Assembly: GCF_041432775.1 (NCBI RefSeq)
Contig: NZ_JAPWAG010000001.1
Location: 62,001 to 126,000, forward strand
Direction of reading: 5' to 3'
Length of the DNA: 64,000 bases
Origin: Pauljensenia sp902373545
Lineage (GTDB): Bacteria; Actinomycetota; Actinomycetes; Actinomycetales; Actinomycetaceae
The notes beneath the pieces are model-generated. The model did no database searches, had not been told where the DNA came from, and saw nothing but the letters and a program-made list of their open reading frames with translations. How positions within the stretch are numbered: position 1 is the first letter of the stretch; each line of letters opens with the position of its first letter. Positions 1 to 7,044 of the stretch are shown here, piece after piece. Made by a program: the position numbers and the translations under genes.

Positions 1-1019
1 GCTTCGCCCCGATCGTGGGCGCGCTTGACGAGTCGGCCACGAAGGTCCTCATCATCCACGCCCGCCCTCTTGCGCCCCGAGCCGAGGCCCTGGCAACCCA
101 CCTGCGTTCCCTCGGGTACGAGGCCGCCACCGCCGATCACCCAGACGCCGAGGCCGGTAAATCGATCGAGGTCGTCGCCGGTCTGTGGGACACCTGCGGG
201 CGCCTCCAGCTGGGCCGCAAGGACGCGATTGTCGCCATGGGCGGGGGAGCGACCACCGACATGGCGGGCTTCGTCGCGGCCACGTGGCTGCGCGGCGTCA
301 CGCTCATCAACGTGCCGACCACGCTGCTGGGCATGGTCGATGCCGCTGTGGGCGGCAAGACCGGCATCAACACGTCGGTGGGTAAGAACCTGGTCGGCTC
401 CTTCTACCCGGCCGTCGCCGTCGTCGCCGACATGAGCCTGCTGGAAACCCTGCCTCGCGAAGACCTCGCCGCCGGGGCGGCCGAGGTCATCAAGTGCGGA
501 TTCATCGCCGACCCCGAGATCTTGCGCATCGTGGGGGAGACCGACCCGGCGCGCCTCCTGGATCCGACCAGCGAGGAGCTGGCGGACATCACCACCCGCG
601 CGGTGGCCGTCAAGGCTCGCGTCGTCTCCGCCGACCTGACCGAGGGCGGCCTGCGCGAGATCCTCAACTACGGCCACACCCTGGCCCACGCCATCGAACG
701 CGCGAACGACTATACGTGGCGCCACGGCGACGCGGTCGCCGTCGGCTGCTGCTTTGCCGCACGCCTGGCGGCCGCGCGCGGGCTCCTCACGGATGAAGAA
801 GTCGCCCGCCACGACGAGCTCTTCGCTCGCGTCGGCCTGCCCACCCGCTACTCGGGCACGTCCCTGGACGAGCTCACGCACATCATGCTCTCGGATAAGA
901 AGGTCCGCCGCGGCGTCTTGCGCTTCGTCCTCCTGGACGGCATCGCGAACCCGGGCACCCACCCGGTCGACCCCTCCGAGCTCGCCGACCCCGCCCGCTC
1001 CATCGGAATCGGCGTATGA
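1..1019 (+). CDS. aroB: 3-dehydroquinate synthase, 5' partial
   Basis: Converts DAHP to 3-dehydroquinate (second step of the shikimate pathway, cytoplasm, NAD and a divalent metal). The frame is open from base 3, so the true start lies before the window; about 20-25 N-terminal residues seem to be missing compared with the usual ~360. Visible hallmarks are the glycine-rich NAD loop GGGATTDMAGF, the metal-ligand Glu in AAEVIKCG, and two metal-ligand His in NYGHTLAHAIE and WRHGDAVAVG. The stop overlaps the aroK start (ATGA), implying coupled translation. Identification is secure. Confidence 0.95.
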   Translation, partial: FAPIVGALDESATKVLIIHARPLAPRAEALATHLRSLGYEAATADHPDAEAGKSIEVVAGLWDTCGRLQLGRKDAIVAMGGGATTDMAGFVAATWLRGVTLINVPTTLLGMVDAAVGGKTGINTSVGKNLVGSFYPAVAVVADMSLLETLPREDLAAGAAEVIKCGFIADPEILRIVGETDPARLLDPTSEELADITTRAVAVKARVVSADLTEGGLREILNYGHTLAHAIERANDYTWRHGDAVAVGCCFAARLAAARGLLTDEEVARHDELFARVGLPTRYSGTSLDELTHIMLSDKKVRRGVLRFVLLDGIANPGTHPVDPSELADPARSIGIGV

Positions 1020-1540
1020 GCCTCGTCGTCCTCATCGGAGTGCCCGGCTCGGGCAAAACCACTGTCGGTCGACTGCTCGCCCAGACCACGGGCCTGCCCC
1101 TGCTCGAGGTTGATGACGCCGTCGAGGAACGCCTGGGTGCCCACATGCGCACCCTCGTCGTGGCTCGCGACCCGCGCCTGGCCCAGGCCTCGCGTGACGA
1201 GGCCCTCCGCCTGCTCGGATGCGACGAGGGCATTGTCACGCTCGGCGCCTCCCAACCCCTCGACCCCGCCACGGCCTCGGCAATTCATGAGGCACGAGCG
1301 CGCGGCGCGGCAGTCGTCGAGCTGGCCGCCGACCTTTCCGCAGTATCTCGCCGAGAAAACCTGAGCGCCCCACGCTCCGTGGGCCTGGGTGCCCCGCGCG
1401 CCGTCCTGGCCCAGCTGATGACGCAGGCCCGCATCGCCTACGAAGCCGTGGCCGACACAACAGTCGATACGAGCGGCCTCACCCCGCAAGAAGTCGCCGA
1501 ATTCGTTGCTCGCGCGTGTAAACTGGCCCCTGATTACTGA
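1016..1540 (+). CDS. aroK: shikimate kinase, divergent substrate loop
   Basis: Phosphorylates shikimate with ATP. At 174 aa it has the normal length. Walker A is GVPGSGKTT at residues 8-16; Asp34 (VDD), Arg60 (SRDEA) and the C-terminal Arg in RIAYEAVAD align with shikimate-binding residues of the family. The usual GGG triplet that contacts shikimate is GAS here (residues 77-79), and the lid segment is poorly conserved. Position directly after aroB with a 4-base overlap supports the role. It could be a weakened or specialised paralogue, but no other shikimate kinase is visible in the window. Confidence 0.85.
   Translation: MSLVVLIGVPGSGKTTVGRLLAQTTGLPLLEVDDAVEERLGAHMRTLVVARDPRLAQASRDEALRLLGCDEGIVTLGASQPLDPATASAIHEARARGAAVVELAADLSAVSRRENLSAPRSVGLGAPRAVLAQLMTQARIAYEAVADTTVDTSGLTPQEVAEFVARACKLAPDY
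1519..1524 (+). promoter_or_regulatory. candidate -10 for efp
   Basis: TAAACT inside the last codons of aroK. It would give efp-nusB their own promoter with a leader of about 35 bases carrying a GAGGT ribosome binding site. No convincing -35 was seen. Confidence 0.3.
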
Positions 1541-1564
1541 TTCCTTTACGAGTGAGGTACACCT

Positions 1565-2128
1565 GTGGCAACGACAAATGATCTGAAGAACGGCCTCGTC
1601 ATGGTGATCGACGGCCAGCTCTGGCAGGTTGTCGAGTTCCAGCACGTCAAGCCCGGCAAGGGCCCGGCCTTCGTGCGCACCAAGATCAAGAACGTCCTGT
1701 CCGGCAAGACCGTCGACAAGACTTTCAACGCCGGCCTCAAGATCGAGACCGCCACCGTTGACCGTCGCGACATGACGTACCTGTACCAGGACGGCACCGA
1801 CTACGTCTTCATGGACCAGTCCACCTACGAGCAGATCAACGTTCCCGCCGAGACCGTTGGCGACGCCCGCAACTTCATGGTGGAGAACCAGGACGTCATC
1901 GTCTCCCAGCACGACGGCACCGTCCTGTTCGTCGAGCTGCCCGCCACCGTCGTCCTGACGATCACCCACACCGAGCCCGGCCTGCAGGGCGACCGCTCCT
2001 CCGCCGGCACCAAGCCCGCGACCCTCGAGACCGGCTACGAGATCCAGGTCCCCCTCTTCATGGAGGAAGGCACCCGCGTGAAGGTCGACACCCGCGACGG
2101 CTCGTACTCGGGTCGCGTGACCGAGTAA
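1565..2128 (+). CDS. efp: elongation factor P
   Basis: Binds the ribosome between P and E sites and relieves stalling at polyproline. 187 aa, the standard length, with KOW-like N domain and two OB domains. The tip loop that reaches the peptidyl-transferase centre reads HVKPGKGPAFVR, with Lys32 at the position that is lysylated in E. coli. The KPGKGPAF loop is the actinobacterial form, which I recall being reported as working without the E. coli modification. The start is GTG after GAGGT. The stop overlaps the nusB start (TAATG). Confidence 0.97.
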   Translation: MATTNDLKNGLVMVIDGQLWQVVEFQHVKPGKGPAFVRTKIKNVLSGKTVDKTFNAGLKIETATVDRRDMTYLYQDGTDYVFMDQSTYEQINVPAETVGDARNFMVENQDVIVSQHDGTVLFVELPATVVLTITHTEPGLQGDRSSAGTKPATLETGYEIQVPLFMEEGTRVKVDTRDGSYSGRVTE

Positions 2129-2760
2129 TGTCGAAGCAGCACCGCTTCACCTCGCGCACGAAGGCCCGCAAGCGCGCGGCCGACGTCGTGTACGAGGCCG
2201 ACCAGCGCGGGATGGGGTCCAACCCCGACGTGCTGCGCGACCTGTTGCGCGAGCGCCGCGTCATCACCGCGGCCCAGACTCCGCTCCCGGAGTTTTCGAT
2301 CCAGATCATTGGGGGAGTGGCGGACAACCTGCGCCGCATCGACTCCCTGATTTCGGCGCACGCCCGCGTGCCCGGCCTGGATCGCATCGCCGCCGTGGAC
2401 CTGGCCGTCATGCGCGTGGCCGTGTGGGAGATGCTGGAAAACGACGAGGTGTCGCCGATCATCGTCATCGACGAGGCGATCTCGATCGTCCGCTCGATCT
2501 CGACCGACACGTCTCCGTCCTTCGTGAACGCGGTTCTCGATGCCATCCGTAAGGACCTGGCATCCCCCGCGTGGTCCCGCAGGCAGGGCAGTGACGAGGA
2601 TTCCTTCGTCGCCGACTCGAATTCTCCCGAGCCACCGGCCACGTCTGCCGATTCTCTGCCCGTCCAGGAGGCGCCGGCTCGGTCGCTTCCCGCAGGCGCG
2701 ACGCCGCTCGACGGCGCCAGCGTCGAGGATGATCTCGACGAGCTGCTTGAGGAATACTGA
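2128..2760 (+). CDS. nusB: transcription antitermination factor NusB with acidic tail
   Basis: NusB pairs with NusE (S10) on boxA RNA to support antitermination, mainly of rRNA operons. Residues 1 to about 145 form the helical NusB domain (RRIDSLI, RIAAVDLAVMRVAVWEM, PIIVIDEAISI, FVNAVLDAI). About 65 extra residues follow: Ser/Pro/Ala rich, ending in an acidic DDLDELLEEY tail. Such tails occur in actinobacterial NusB but their role is unknown. Overlaps efp by one base. Confidence 0.95.
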   Translation: MSKQHRFTSRTKARKRAADVVYEADQRGMGSNPDVLRDLLRERRVITAAQTPLPEFSIQIIGGVADNLRRIDSLISAHARVPGLDRIAAVDLAVMRVAVWEMLENDEVSPIIVIDEAISIVRSISTDTSPSFVNAVLDAIRKDLASPAWSRRQGSDEDSFVADSNSPEPPATSADSLPVQEAPARSLPAGATPLDGASVEDDLDELLEEY

Positions 2761-2775
2761 GCACTCGCATCATGA

Positions 2776-2810
2776 CAGTGGCCGCCCCGGTTGTCCCGGG
2801 GCGGCCACTG
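2776..2810. terminator. hairpin terminator between convergent genes
   Basis: Perfect 15-bp stem, CAGTGGCCGCCCCGG at 2776-2790 with its complement at 2796-2810 and a 5-base loop. No clear T run on either side. It lies between nusB (+) and the convergent gene ending at 2820, so it probably serves both. Confidence 0.8.
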
Positions 2811-2819
2811 CTATGCGGG

Positions 2820-3362
2820 CTACGCGCTGGTGATCGCCTGGTTCAGCGCCGCCATCTCGGAGGGCGGCAGAGTGATCGGCGTTGAGGTGAAGCGAATGTC
2901 ATCAAGGCGTCCCGACGGTGCGAACACCATGTCCCAAAAAAGAGAGACCTGCCCGGAAGCAATCGCATTCCAGAGGGCGGGCATCTGCCTCATCTTGTCC
3001 ACAAACTCTCGGTCCGCGAGGAGGCGGCATCCGATGGAGGGGCCGAAGCCCGCTGGGATCGTCCGCCCCTCTTCGGTAAAGGTGAGGGCGCGGGAGGTTC
3101 CGCCGTGGCAGTGGCCGATGTGAAGCTCGCCGGGCTTGTAGCCGAGAGCGTCGAGGCTGTTGCGTCCCTGTCCGACTCCGCCGACTCCGCCGGCGAACGC
3201 GATGCCGTGCTTATCCCAGATCACTTCGAGAGCTGTGTGGCCCATCTGCTCGGAGTCTGTCCGGGCGAGTAGGTTCTCTGCAGTGAGCTCGGCGGCGTAG
3301 GCTGTGGCCCTGGCAACTGCGCTCACGTCAGCGTTGAAGGATGTGAGCTTCCAATCATTCAT
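2820..3362 (-). CDS. unrecognised 180-aa protein
   Basis: I do not recognise a family. The product is soluble-looking, with no signal peptide or membrane segment. It has a glycine-rich stretch (FAGGVGGVGQGRNS, about residues 56-69) followed by GELHIGHCHGG (about 78-88), a His/Cys cluster that could bind a metal. Codon use matches the neighbours, and a TAGCCT box sits 6 bases before the ATG, so it looks like a real gene. It is convergent with nusB and belongs to the accessory patch before pyrR. Confidence 0.6.
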   Translation of the reverse strand: MNDWKLTSFNADVSAVARATAYAAELTAENLLARTDSEQMGHTALEVIWDKHGIAFAGGVGGVGQGRNSLDALGYKPGELHIGHCHGGTSRALTFTEEGRTIPAGFGPSIGCRLLADREFVDKMRQMPALWNAIASGQVSLFWDMVFAPSGRLDDIRFTSTPITLPPSEMAALNQAITSA

Positions 3363-3368
3363 GGGACC

Positions 3369-3374
3369 AGGCTA
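3369..3374 (-). promoter_or_regulatory. -10 box, leaderless type
   Basis: TAGCCT on the minus strand, 6 bases before the ATG at 3362. Transcription would start at or next to the start codon. Confidence 0.4.
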
Positions 3375-3425
3375 CCGCAGAAGACGACGGTGACGAGTGC
3401 GTATCTCTCGGTATGACAAACGGGT

Positions 3426-3460
3426 GTGGGTGGCGGGATCGCTGTGATCCTGCCACCCAC
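3426..3460 (-). terminator. hairpin terminator of the DUF2249 gene
   Basis: 15-bp stem (3426-3440 with 3446-3460, one G-T wobble) around a 5-base loop, directly downstream of the gene ending at 3477. Confidence 0.7.
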
Positions 3461-3476
3461 GTTGCACCTTCATGGA

Positions 3477-3773
3477 TCAGAGCGACACACGTGTGGTGCG
3501 CACATCCCAATACTCGGGGCCGTCGGTGATGACCTCGAAGGTCCACTCGCCCGGCAGCTGCATGATCTGTGCCAGAAGCGGGCGGGGCAGGTGGGGAGCG
3601 CGGATGATGAATGACTCACCGGCGCTCATGGATTGCGCGGCACCAAGCACGGCGGCGTGACGCAGCCGGTGGGGGATCGCCGTCGCGTCGATCAGTGGGT
3701 CGGTGGAGTCGTGTCCACCGCAGCCGCAGCCTCCGGTCGACGTCTGGGGCATGGGTAGTTCCTGAATGGTCAT
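3477..3773 (-). CDS. DUF2249 (TusA-like fold) protein with Cys-rich N-terminus
   Basis: 98 aa. The core around residues 45-97 (SAGESFIIRAPHLPRPLLAQIMQLPGEW) matches the DUF2249 family, a TusA-like alpha/beta fold often found with hemerythrin or nitric-oxide/redox genes; the exact reaction is unknown. The N-terminus carries GGCGCGGHD (about residues 14-22), a Cys/His cluster suited to metal or persulfide chemistry. A ribosome binding site AGGAAGG precedes the ATG. The double TACCCC/GGGGTA operator at 3895-3935 lies upstream, which suggests control by a CsoR/CstR-type sensor. Family call moderately sure; function inferred. Confidence 0.7.
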   Translation of the reverse strand: MTIQELPMPQTSTGGCGCGGHDSTDPLIDATAIPHRLRHAAVLGAAQSMSAGESFIIRAPHLPRPLLAQIMQLPGEWTFEVITDGPEYWDVRTTRVSL

Positions 3774-3894
3774 GGGTGGCCTTCCTCTTCGTACACGTCA
3801 TTTTCTACGCGTTGATACGCATCTTTATTTTAATGGCTGTTCCCCTCTCATAACCAGCGCAGGAATAAAAATGGGTTCGGTTGACCATTGGTTG

Positions 3895-3935
3895 CATACC
3901 CCGTAGGGGTAGTAAGCGTACCCCTACGGGGTATG
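3895..3935. promoter_or_regulatory. double CsoR/CstR-like operator (perfect inverted repeat)
   Basis: Two 17-base arms (3895-3911 and 3919-3935) form a perfect inverted repeat with a 7-base spacer. Each arm contains its own dyad: ATACCCCGTAGGGGTA and TACCCCTACGGGGTAT, centres 23 bases apart. TACCCC-GGGGTA dyads resemble operators of the CsoR/RcnR/CstR repressor family (copper, nickel or persulfide sensors). No such repressor gene is in the window. A long hairpin role cannot be excluded. Confidence 0.55.
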
Positions 3936-4106
3936 TGGTATTGCTATGGCAGCCTAGCGATGCCGTTCGCATCGAACGCGCAGCCATACAGGGCTGTCTT
4001 GCGTGATCTCATCTGGATTGGATTCGTTGATATCGGCGCTCAAGGACCGGAAACAGTGCGATTTATGCTCGTTTGGCACGCGGCGTCATGATGGTGTCCG
4101 ATTCTA

Positions 4107-4143
4107 TGTAACCGCTTGCACGGAGCATATGTAAGCGTTTGTA
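4107..4143. promoter_or_regulatory. two LacI-type operators
   Basis: TGTAACCGCTTGCA (4107-4120) and TGTAAGCGTTTGTA (4130-4143) are imperfect dyads with the central CG and flanking AA..TT typical of LacI-family sites. Their centres are 23 bases apart, about two helical turns. They lie upstream of the 4212-5270 pair, and a LacI-family gene ends at 5311, so that regulator is the obvious candidate. Confidence 0.55.
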
Positions 4144-4211
4144 TTCTGGTGGTGTCACCGCCTGGCGTCGTCGCCCGAGTACGTCACACCAGCAATTCTG
4201 GAGAGAAGGCA

Positions 4212-4485
4212 ATGATGCATTTATCCGGGCTCTTTGATTCACGCATGGCGCCACCGACGTCGCTGTCGCTGGCACAGCAGCGGCGCAGGTGGCTTGTCGA
4301 ATCCCTCAAGACATACGCCGTCCTGGTCATCGTCGACGGTGGCTTCTATCTTCTGGGGCTCGACCGTCACCGTCCTTGTTGTCTCGGCGATCGTCGGCCT
4401 GATCTGTCTGGAATTTGTCGCGTTCTTCGAGGAGCGTAACTTGCGTGCAGACCGTGAGTTTAGTGCGGCACAGGAGGAAGCATGA
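4212..4485 (+). pseudogene. small membrane protein split by an apparent frameshift
   Basis: After AGAGAAGG at 4202-4209, ATG 4212 (or 4215) opens a frame reading ...LVESLKTYAVLVIVDGGFY to about 4350 and then turns into unlikely Arg/Cys-rich sequence. The next frame over reads FWGSTVTVLVVSAIVGLIC, then EFVAFFEERNLRADREF, and stops at 4485, overlapping the next ATG (ATGA). Joined, they give a ~90-aa protein with one or two membrane segments, coupled to the phosphatase gene. One base is extra (or two are missing) around 4320-4370. It may be a sequencing error, a decayed gene or a programmed shift. Family not recognised. Confidence 0.5.
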
Positions 4486-5270
4486 GTTGTGAACTGAGTA
4501 TCGATCAGCTGGCGGAGATTGCCATCGACGTCGTTCGCGTCGGGATGGCGATCGCGCTTGATCCGCCGTGTGACCTTGCGGTTGACACGAAGTCGAATCG
4601 TAACGACCTGGTGACGGCGGTCGACAGGGCAATCGAGGAGGAGATTGCTGCTCGCCTGGAAGAGGCAACCGGCCTGCCCCTGTTGGGGGAGGAAGGACAC
4701 GCCGTTGATTCCTTCGCGGGCCGCGTGTGGGTCCTCGACCCCATTGACGGCACGATGAACTACGTGGAGACGCACCGCGACTACGCGGTTTCACTTGCGT
4801 TGTGCGAGGACGGAGAACCCGTGCTCGGAGTCGTCGCGGACGTCGTCGGCGGCCATGTCTGTCATGCGATCCGAGGCAGGGGCGCGTGGTTGGATGGCGT
4901 TCCACTGCCTCGCGCGCAGGATGCTTCCTCGTATCGCGAGGCGATTGTTATCACGGACATCAAAGAGATCCTTGCGTTGTCGAGGCTCGCGCGGGCACTG
5001 CAAGAGAGCAGAGGACACCGACGCTACGGCTCCGCTGCGCTGGAGTGCGTCGAGGTTGCGCGCGGGCGCGCGGGTGCCTTCGTGCACATGTGGGTATCCC
5101 CGTGGGATATCGCGGCGGCGACCCTTATTGCGACCGAGTGCGGGGCGTTGGCAACGCGGTTGGACGGTACGTCCCTTGATGTGCGCTACAAGGGTTCGTT
5201 CCTCTTGGCTACTCCCGGCGTCCATGCCTCGTTGGTGGAGAGGCTCATGACCTCTGTTCAAGAGGGCTGA
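4482..5270 (+). CDS. inositol monophosphatase family protein
   Basis: 262 aa, the usual length for metal-dependent sugar/inositol phosphatases. The conserved metal-binding elements are present: GEEGH (about residues 68-72), DPIDGTMNY (about 87-95) and the C-terminal SPWDIAAATLIATECG. Likely dephosphorylates an inositol- or sugar-phosphate; the exact substrate cannot be told. It overlaps the preceding small membrane ORF by 4 bases and lies behind LacI-type boxes, so a carbohydrate-responsive unit is inferred. Confidence 0.85.
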   Translation: MSCELSIDQLAEIAIDVVRVGMAIALDPPCDLAVDTKSNRNDLVTAVDRAIEEEIAARLEEATGLPLLGEEGHAVDSFAGRVWVLDPIDGTMNYVETHRDYAVSLALCEDGEPVLGVVADVVGGHVCHAIRGRGAWLDGVPLPRAQDASSYREAIVITDIKEILALSRLARALQESRGHRRYGSAALECVEVARGRAGAFVHMWVSPWDIAAATLIATECGALATRLDGTSLDVRYKGSFLLATPGVHASLVERLMTSVQEG

Positions 5271-5315
5271 TGATCGCGCGGGACGGGGGCCGTGAGGTCG
5301 TTGCGCGCGATCATC
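5269..5315. terminator. hairpin between convergent genes
   Basis: 12-bp perfect stem, GATGATCGCGCG at 5269-5280 with its complement at 5304-5315 and a long loop. It overlaps the stop codons of the phosphatase gene (+) and the LacI gene (-), so it probably ends both transcripts. Confidence 0.5.
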
Positions 5316-6345
5316 CCGTGCTGGCGCGCACGACCAACTCGGTCTCGACGCGCTCGCGCACGGGCGCTTTGTCGTCTCCCAGTGCTCGTGCGATCGCGCA
5401 GTCGACGGCGAGGGCGCCGACGCGTGCGGGAGCGCGGTCAATCGAGGTGAGCGCGAGTGCGCGGGTAGCGGCGAGTGCGGAGTTATCGCAGCCGACAACA
5501 AGGATGTCTCGACCGGGGACGAGGCCGTGGCGCAGAAGCGCGAGGATCGCGCCCTGGGCGCACTGGTCGTTGTAGCACACGAGCGCATCTACCCCGGTGG
5601 GCAGCCCGGCGCGGACGGCCAGGAAGCCGGCATCGACGTTGTCGCCTCCTGGAATACAGACGTGGTCGATGCGCACACTGCGGCAGGCCCTGAGAAAAGC
5701 TGACTTGTGAGCGCGAGCGGAGGGCCCGGGAGGGCCCTCGATGAAGGCGACGCGTCGCCGTCCCCGGTCGCGCAGCAGCGTGACGGCCTCACGCATGCCG
5801 CGCTCGTTGTCGCTCGTGATCAGATCGAGGTCCTCGCGCACCGCTTGCTGGCCGATGAGGACGGTGGGTACGTGTGCGTAGCTCTGCGAGATGCACGAGG
5901 AGTCCACCGCTATGACCGACTGGGCGCGCAACTGCAGGACGGACTCCCAGGCCCTCTCCACGTCGCGTGAATCGTCGATAGATTCGACGATGATTCTAAA
6001 TCCGTGCCGTTCGGTGGCCCTGAGTGCCTCTGCCCGGTAACGCACGTGTAGCTCCTGCCCGAGAGCACAGACGAGGCCGAGGATCTGGGGCCTCGAGGAT
6101 GCCAGCAGTGAGGCAGCGATATTTGCTCGGTATCCGAGCTGTTCGGCGACCTTCTCAATCCGTTCACGCGTTGAGGGCGCGACGCGCGGCGAACCCTGGA
6201 GTGCTCTGGACACCGTCGCAATGGACGTTCCGGCGACGATTGCAATGTCGTCAAGGGTGACGCGGCGGGCGGTGCGTCCCTCGTGTGGTTCGGGGGATGC
6301 GTCAACGTCGGCAGCGGTTGCTGACGGCTTCGCCTTATTCGTCAT
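5311..6345 (-). CDS. LacI-family transcriptional regulator
   Basis: 344 aa. The LacI helix-turn-helix (RVTLDDIAIVAGTSIATVSR) begins near residue 28, followed by the hinge (PSTRERIEKVAEQLGYRANI) and a periplasmic-binding-protein-like effector domain. A ~27-residue Ala/Pro/Glu extension precedes the HTH. The ATG at 6345 is chosen because a TGTATA box ends 8 bases upstream; a longer frame to 6435 would extend into the pyrR leader. Likely represses the 4212-5270 unit through the boxes at 4107-4143. Effector unknown. Confidence 0.9.
   Translation of the reverse strand: MTNKAKPSATAADVDASPEPHEGRTARRVTLDDIAIVAGTSIATVSRALQGSPRVAPSTRERIEKVAEQLGYRANIAASLLASSRPQILGLVCALGQELHVRYRAEALRATERHGFRIIVESIDDSRDVERAWESVLQLRAQSVIAVDSSCISQSYAHVPTVLIGQQAVREDLDLITSDNERGMREAVTLLRDRGRRRVAFIEGPPGPSARAHKSAFLRACRSVRIDHVCIPGGDNVDAGFLAVRAGLPTGVDALVCYNDQCAQGAILALLRHGLVPGRDILVVGCDNSALAATRALALTSIDRAPARVGALAVDCAIARALGDDKAPVRERVETELVVRASTG
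5515..5531 (-). repeat. repeated word inside the LacI gene
   Basis: Exact GCCACGGCCTCGTCCCC on the minus strand, encoding part of LRHGLVPG. Confidence 0.6.
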
Positions 6346-6353
6346 ACTCTCAG

Positions 6354-6359
6354 TGTATA
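6354..6359 (-). promoter_or_regulatory. -10 box of the LacI gene
   Basis: Minus-strand TATACA, 8 bases before the ATG at 6345; consistent with a leaderless or nearly leaderless transcript. Confidence 0.4.
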
Positions 6360-6448
6360 GCCGCTCACGTGGCCTTTCACACGCGTGAGTCGACCGCGAG
6401 CGCCAAACCGGGCGCGTAGTATTGATCTGGAACACATCCTTTAATGAC

Positions 6449-6470
6449 CGTCCCGTGAGGCGGGGAAGGA
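6449..6470 (+). promoter_or_regulatory. candidate PyrR-binding RNA loop at the pyrR ribosome binding site
   Basis: CCCG (6452-6455) pairs with CGGG (6461-6464) around the loop TGAGG, and the 3' side runs into the Shine-Dalgarno GGAAGGA. The short C/G stem with a TGAGG-type loop resembles PyrR-binding loops. In mycobacteria PyrR is known to repress translation by binding such a loop at the first gene of the operon. Regulation by UMP-bound PyrR is inferred. Confidence 0.55.
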
Positions 6471-6477
6471 GAGAGCA

Positions 6478-7041
6478 GTGGGATCACTGCACGCTGATCG
6501 CGCATCGCGCGGCAAAGAAGTACTTGGAGCGGGTGACGTTGCCCGATCCCTGACACGTATTGCCTACGAAATCATTGAACGCAACGGCGGTAGCGAGAAT
6601 CTCGTCATCGCCGGCGTCCCCACGCGCGGAGCAACGCTTGCGCGTCGGCTCGTCAACAGGATCCGCGAGGTCTCCGGCACCTACGCCGACCTCGCCGTCA
6701 TCGACACGACGATGTTCCGCGACGACCTGGCCAGCCAGCCGCTGCGCGCCCCCAAGGAAACGCTGATTCCGGTCACCGGCATCGATGGTAGGACCGTCGT
6801 GCTGGTCGACGATGTTTTGTACACGGGACGCACGATCAAAGCGGCGCTCGACGCGCTGACTCGCATCGGGCGCCCCGCTGCCGTCCAGCTCGCCGTCCTG
6901 ATCGACCGCGGCCACCGTGAGCTGCCGATCCGACCGGACTTCGTCGGCAAGAACCTGCCGACCTCGCGGGATGAGACCGTGACCATCCTGCTCGACGAAA
7001 CCGATGGGCGCGACGGCGTCCTGCTAGGGAAGGGCCTGTAA
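6478..7041 (+). CDS. pyrR: bifunctional pyr operon regulator / uracil phosphoribosyltransferase
   Basis: 187 aa. PyrR binds pyr mRNA in response to UMP and also makes UMP from uracil and PRPP. The PRPP-binding signature is VVLVDDVLYTGRTI (residues 107-120), and the N-terminal core has VIAGVPTRGATLARRL. The start is GTG at 6478 after GGAAGGAGAGAG. First gene of the pyrimidine operon; pyrB follows 3 bases after its stop. Confidence 0.95.
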   Translation: MGSLHADRASRGKEVLGAGDVARSLTRIAYEIIERNGGSENLVIAGVPTRGATLARRLVNRIREVSGTYADLAVIDTTMFRDDLASQPLRAPKETLIPVTGIDGRTVVLVDDVLYTGRTIKAALDALTRIGRPAAVQLAVLIDRGHRELPIRPDFVGKNLPTSRDETVTILLDETDGRDGVLLGKGL

Positions 7042-7044
7042 GCG

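Larger units (their letters stand above)
3774..4211. other. intergenic stretch with operators, no convincing gene
   Basis: About 440 bases, noticeably more AT-rich than the rest. It holds the start region of the DUF2249 gene (a possible -10 TAAAAT on the minus strand near 3830), the inverted repeat at 3895-3935 and the two LacI-type boxes at 4107-4143. A 67-codon open frame on the plus strand (3888-4091) overlaps the inverted repeat, lacks a ribosome binding site and resembles nothing known to me, so it is not called. Confidence 0.5.

Noticed and set aside
3895..3935. Inverted repeat read as insertion-sequence ends
   Set aside because: The arms are only 7 bases apart, there is no transposase remnant and no flanking target duplication; the TACCCC/GGGGTA dyads fit an operator better.
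3888..4091. 67-codon open frame on the plus strand
   Set aside because: It overlaps the inverted repeat, lacks a ribosome binding site and has no recognisable features.
6346..6435. Longer N-terminus for the LacI regulator
   Set aside because: The extension would cover the likely -10 box and the pyrR upstream region and has no family support.
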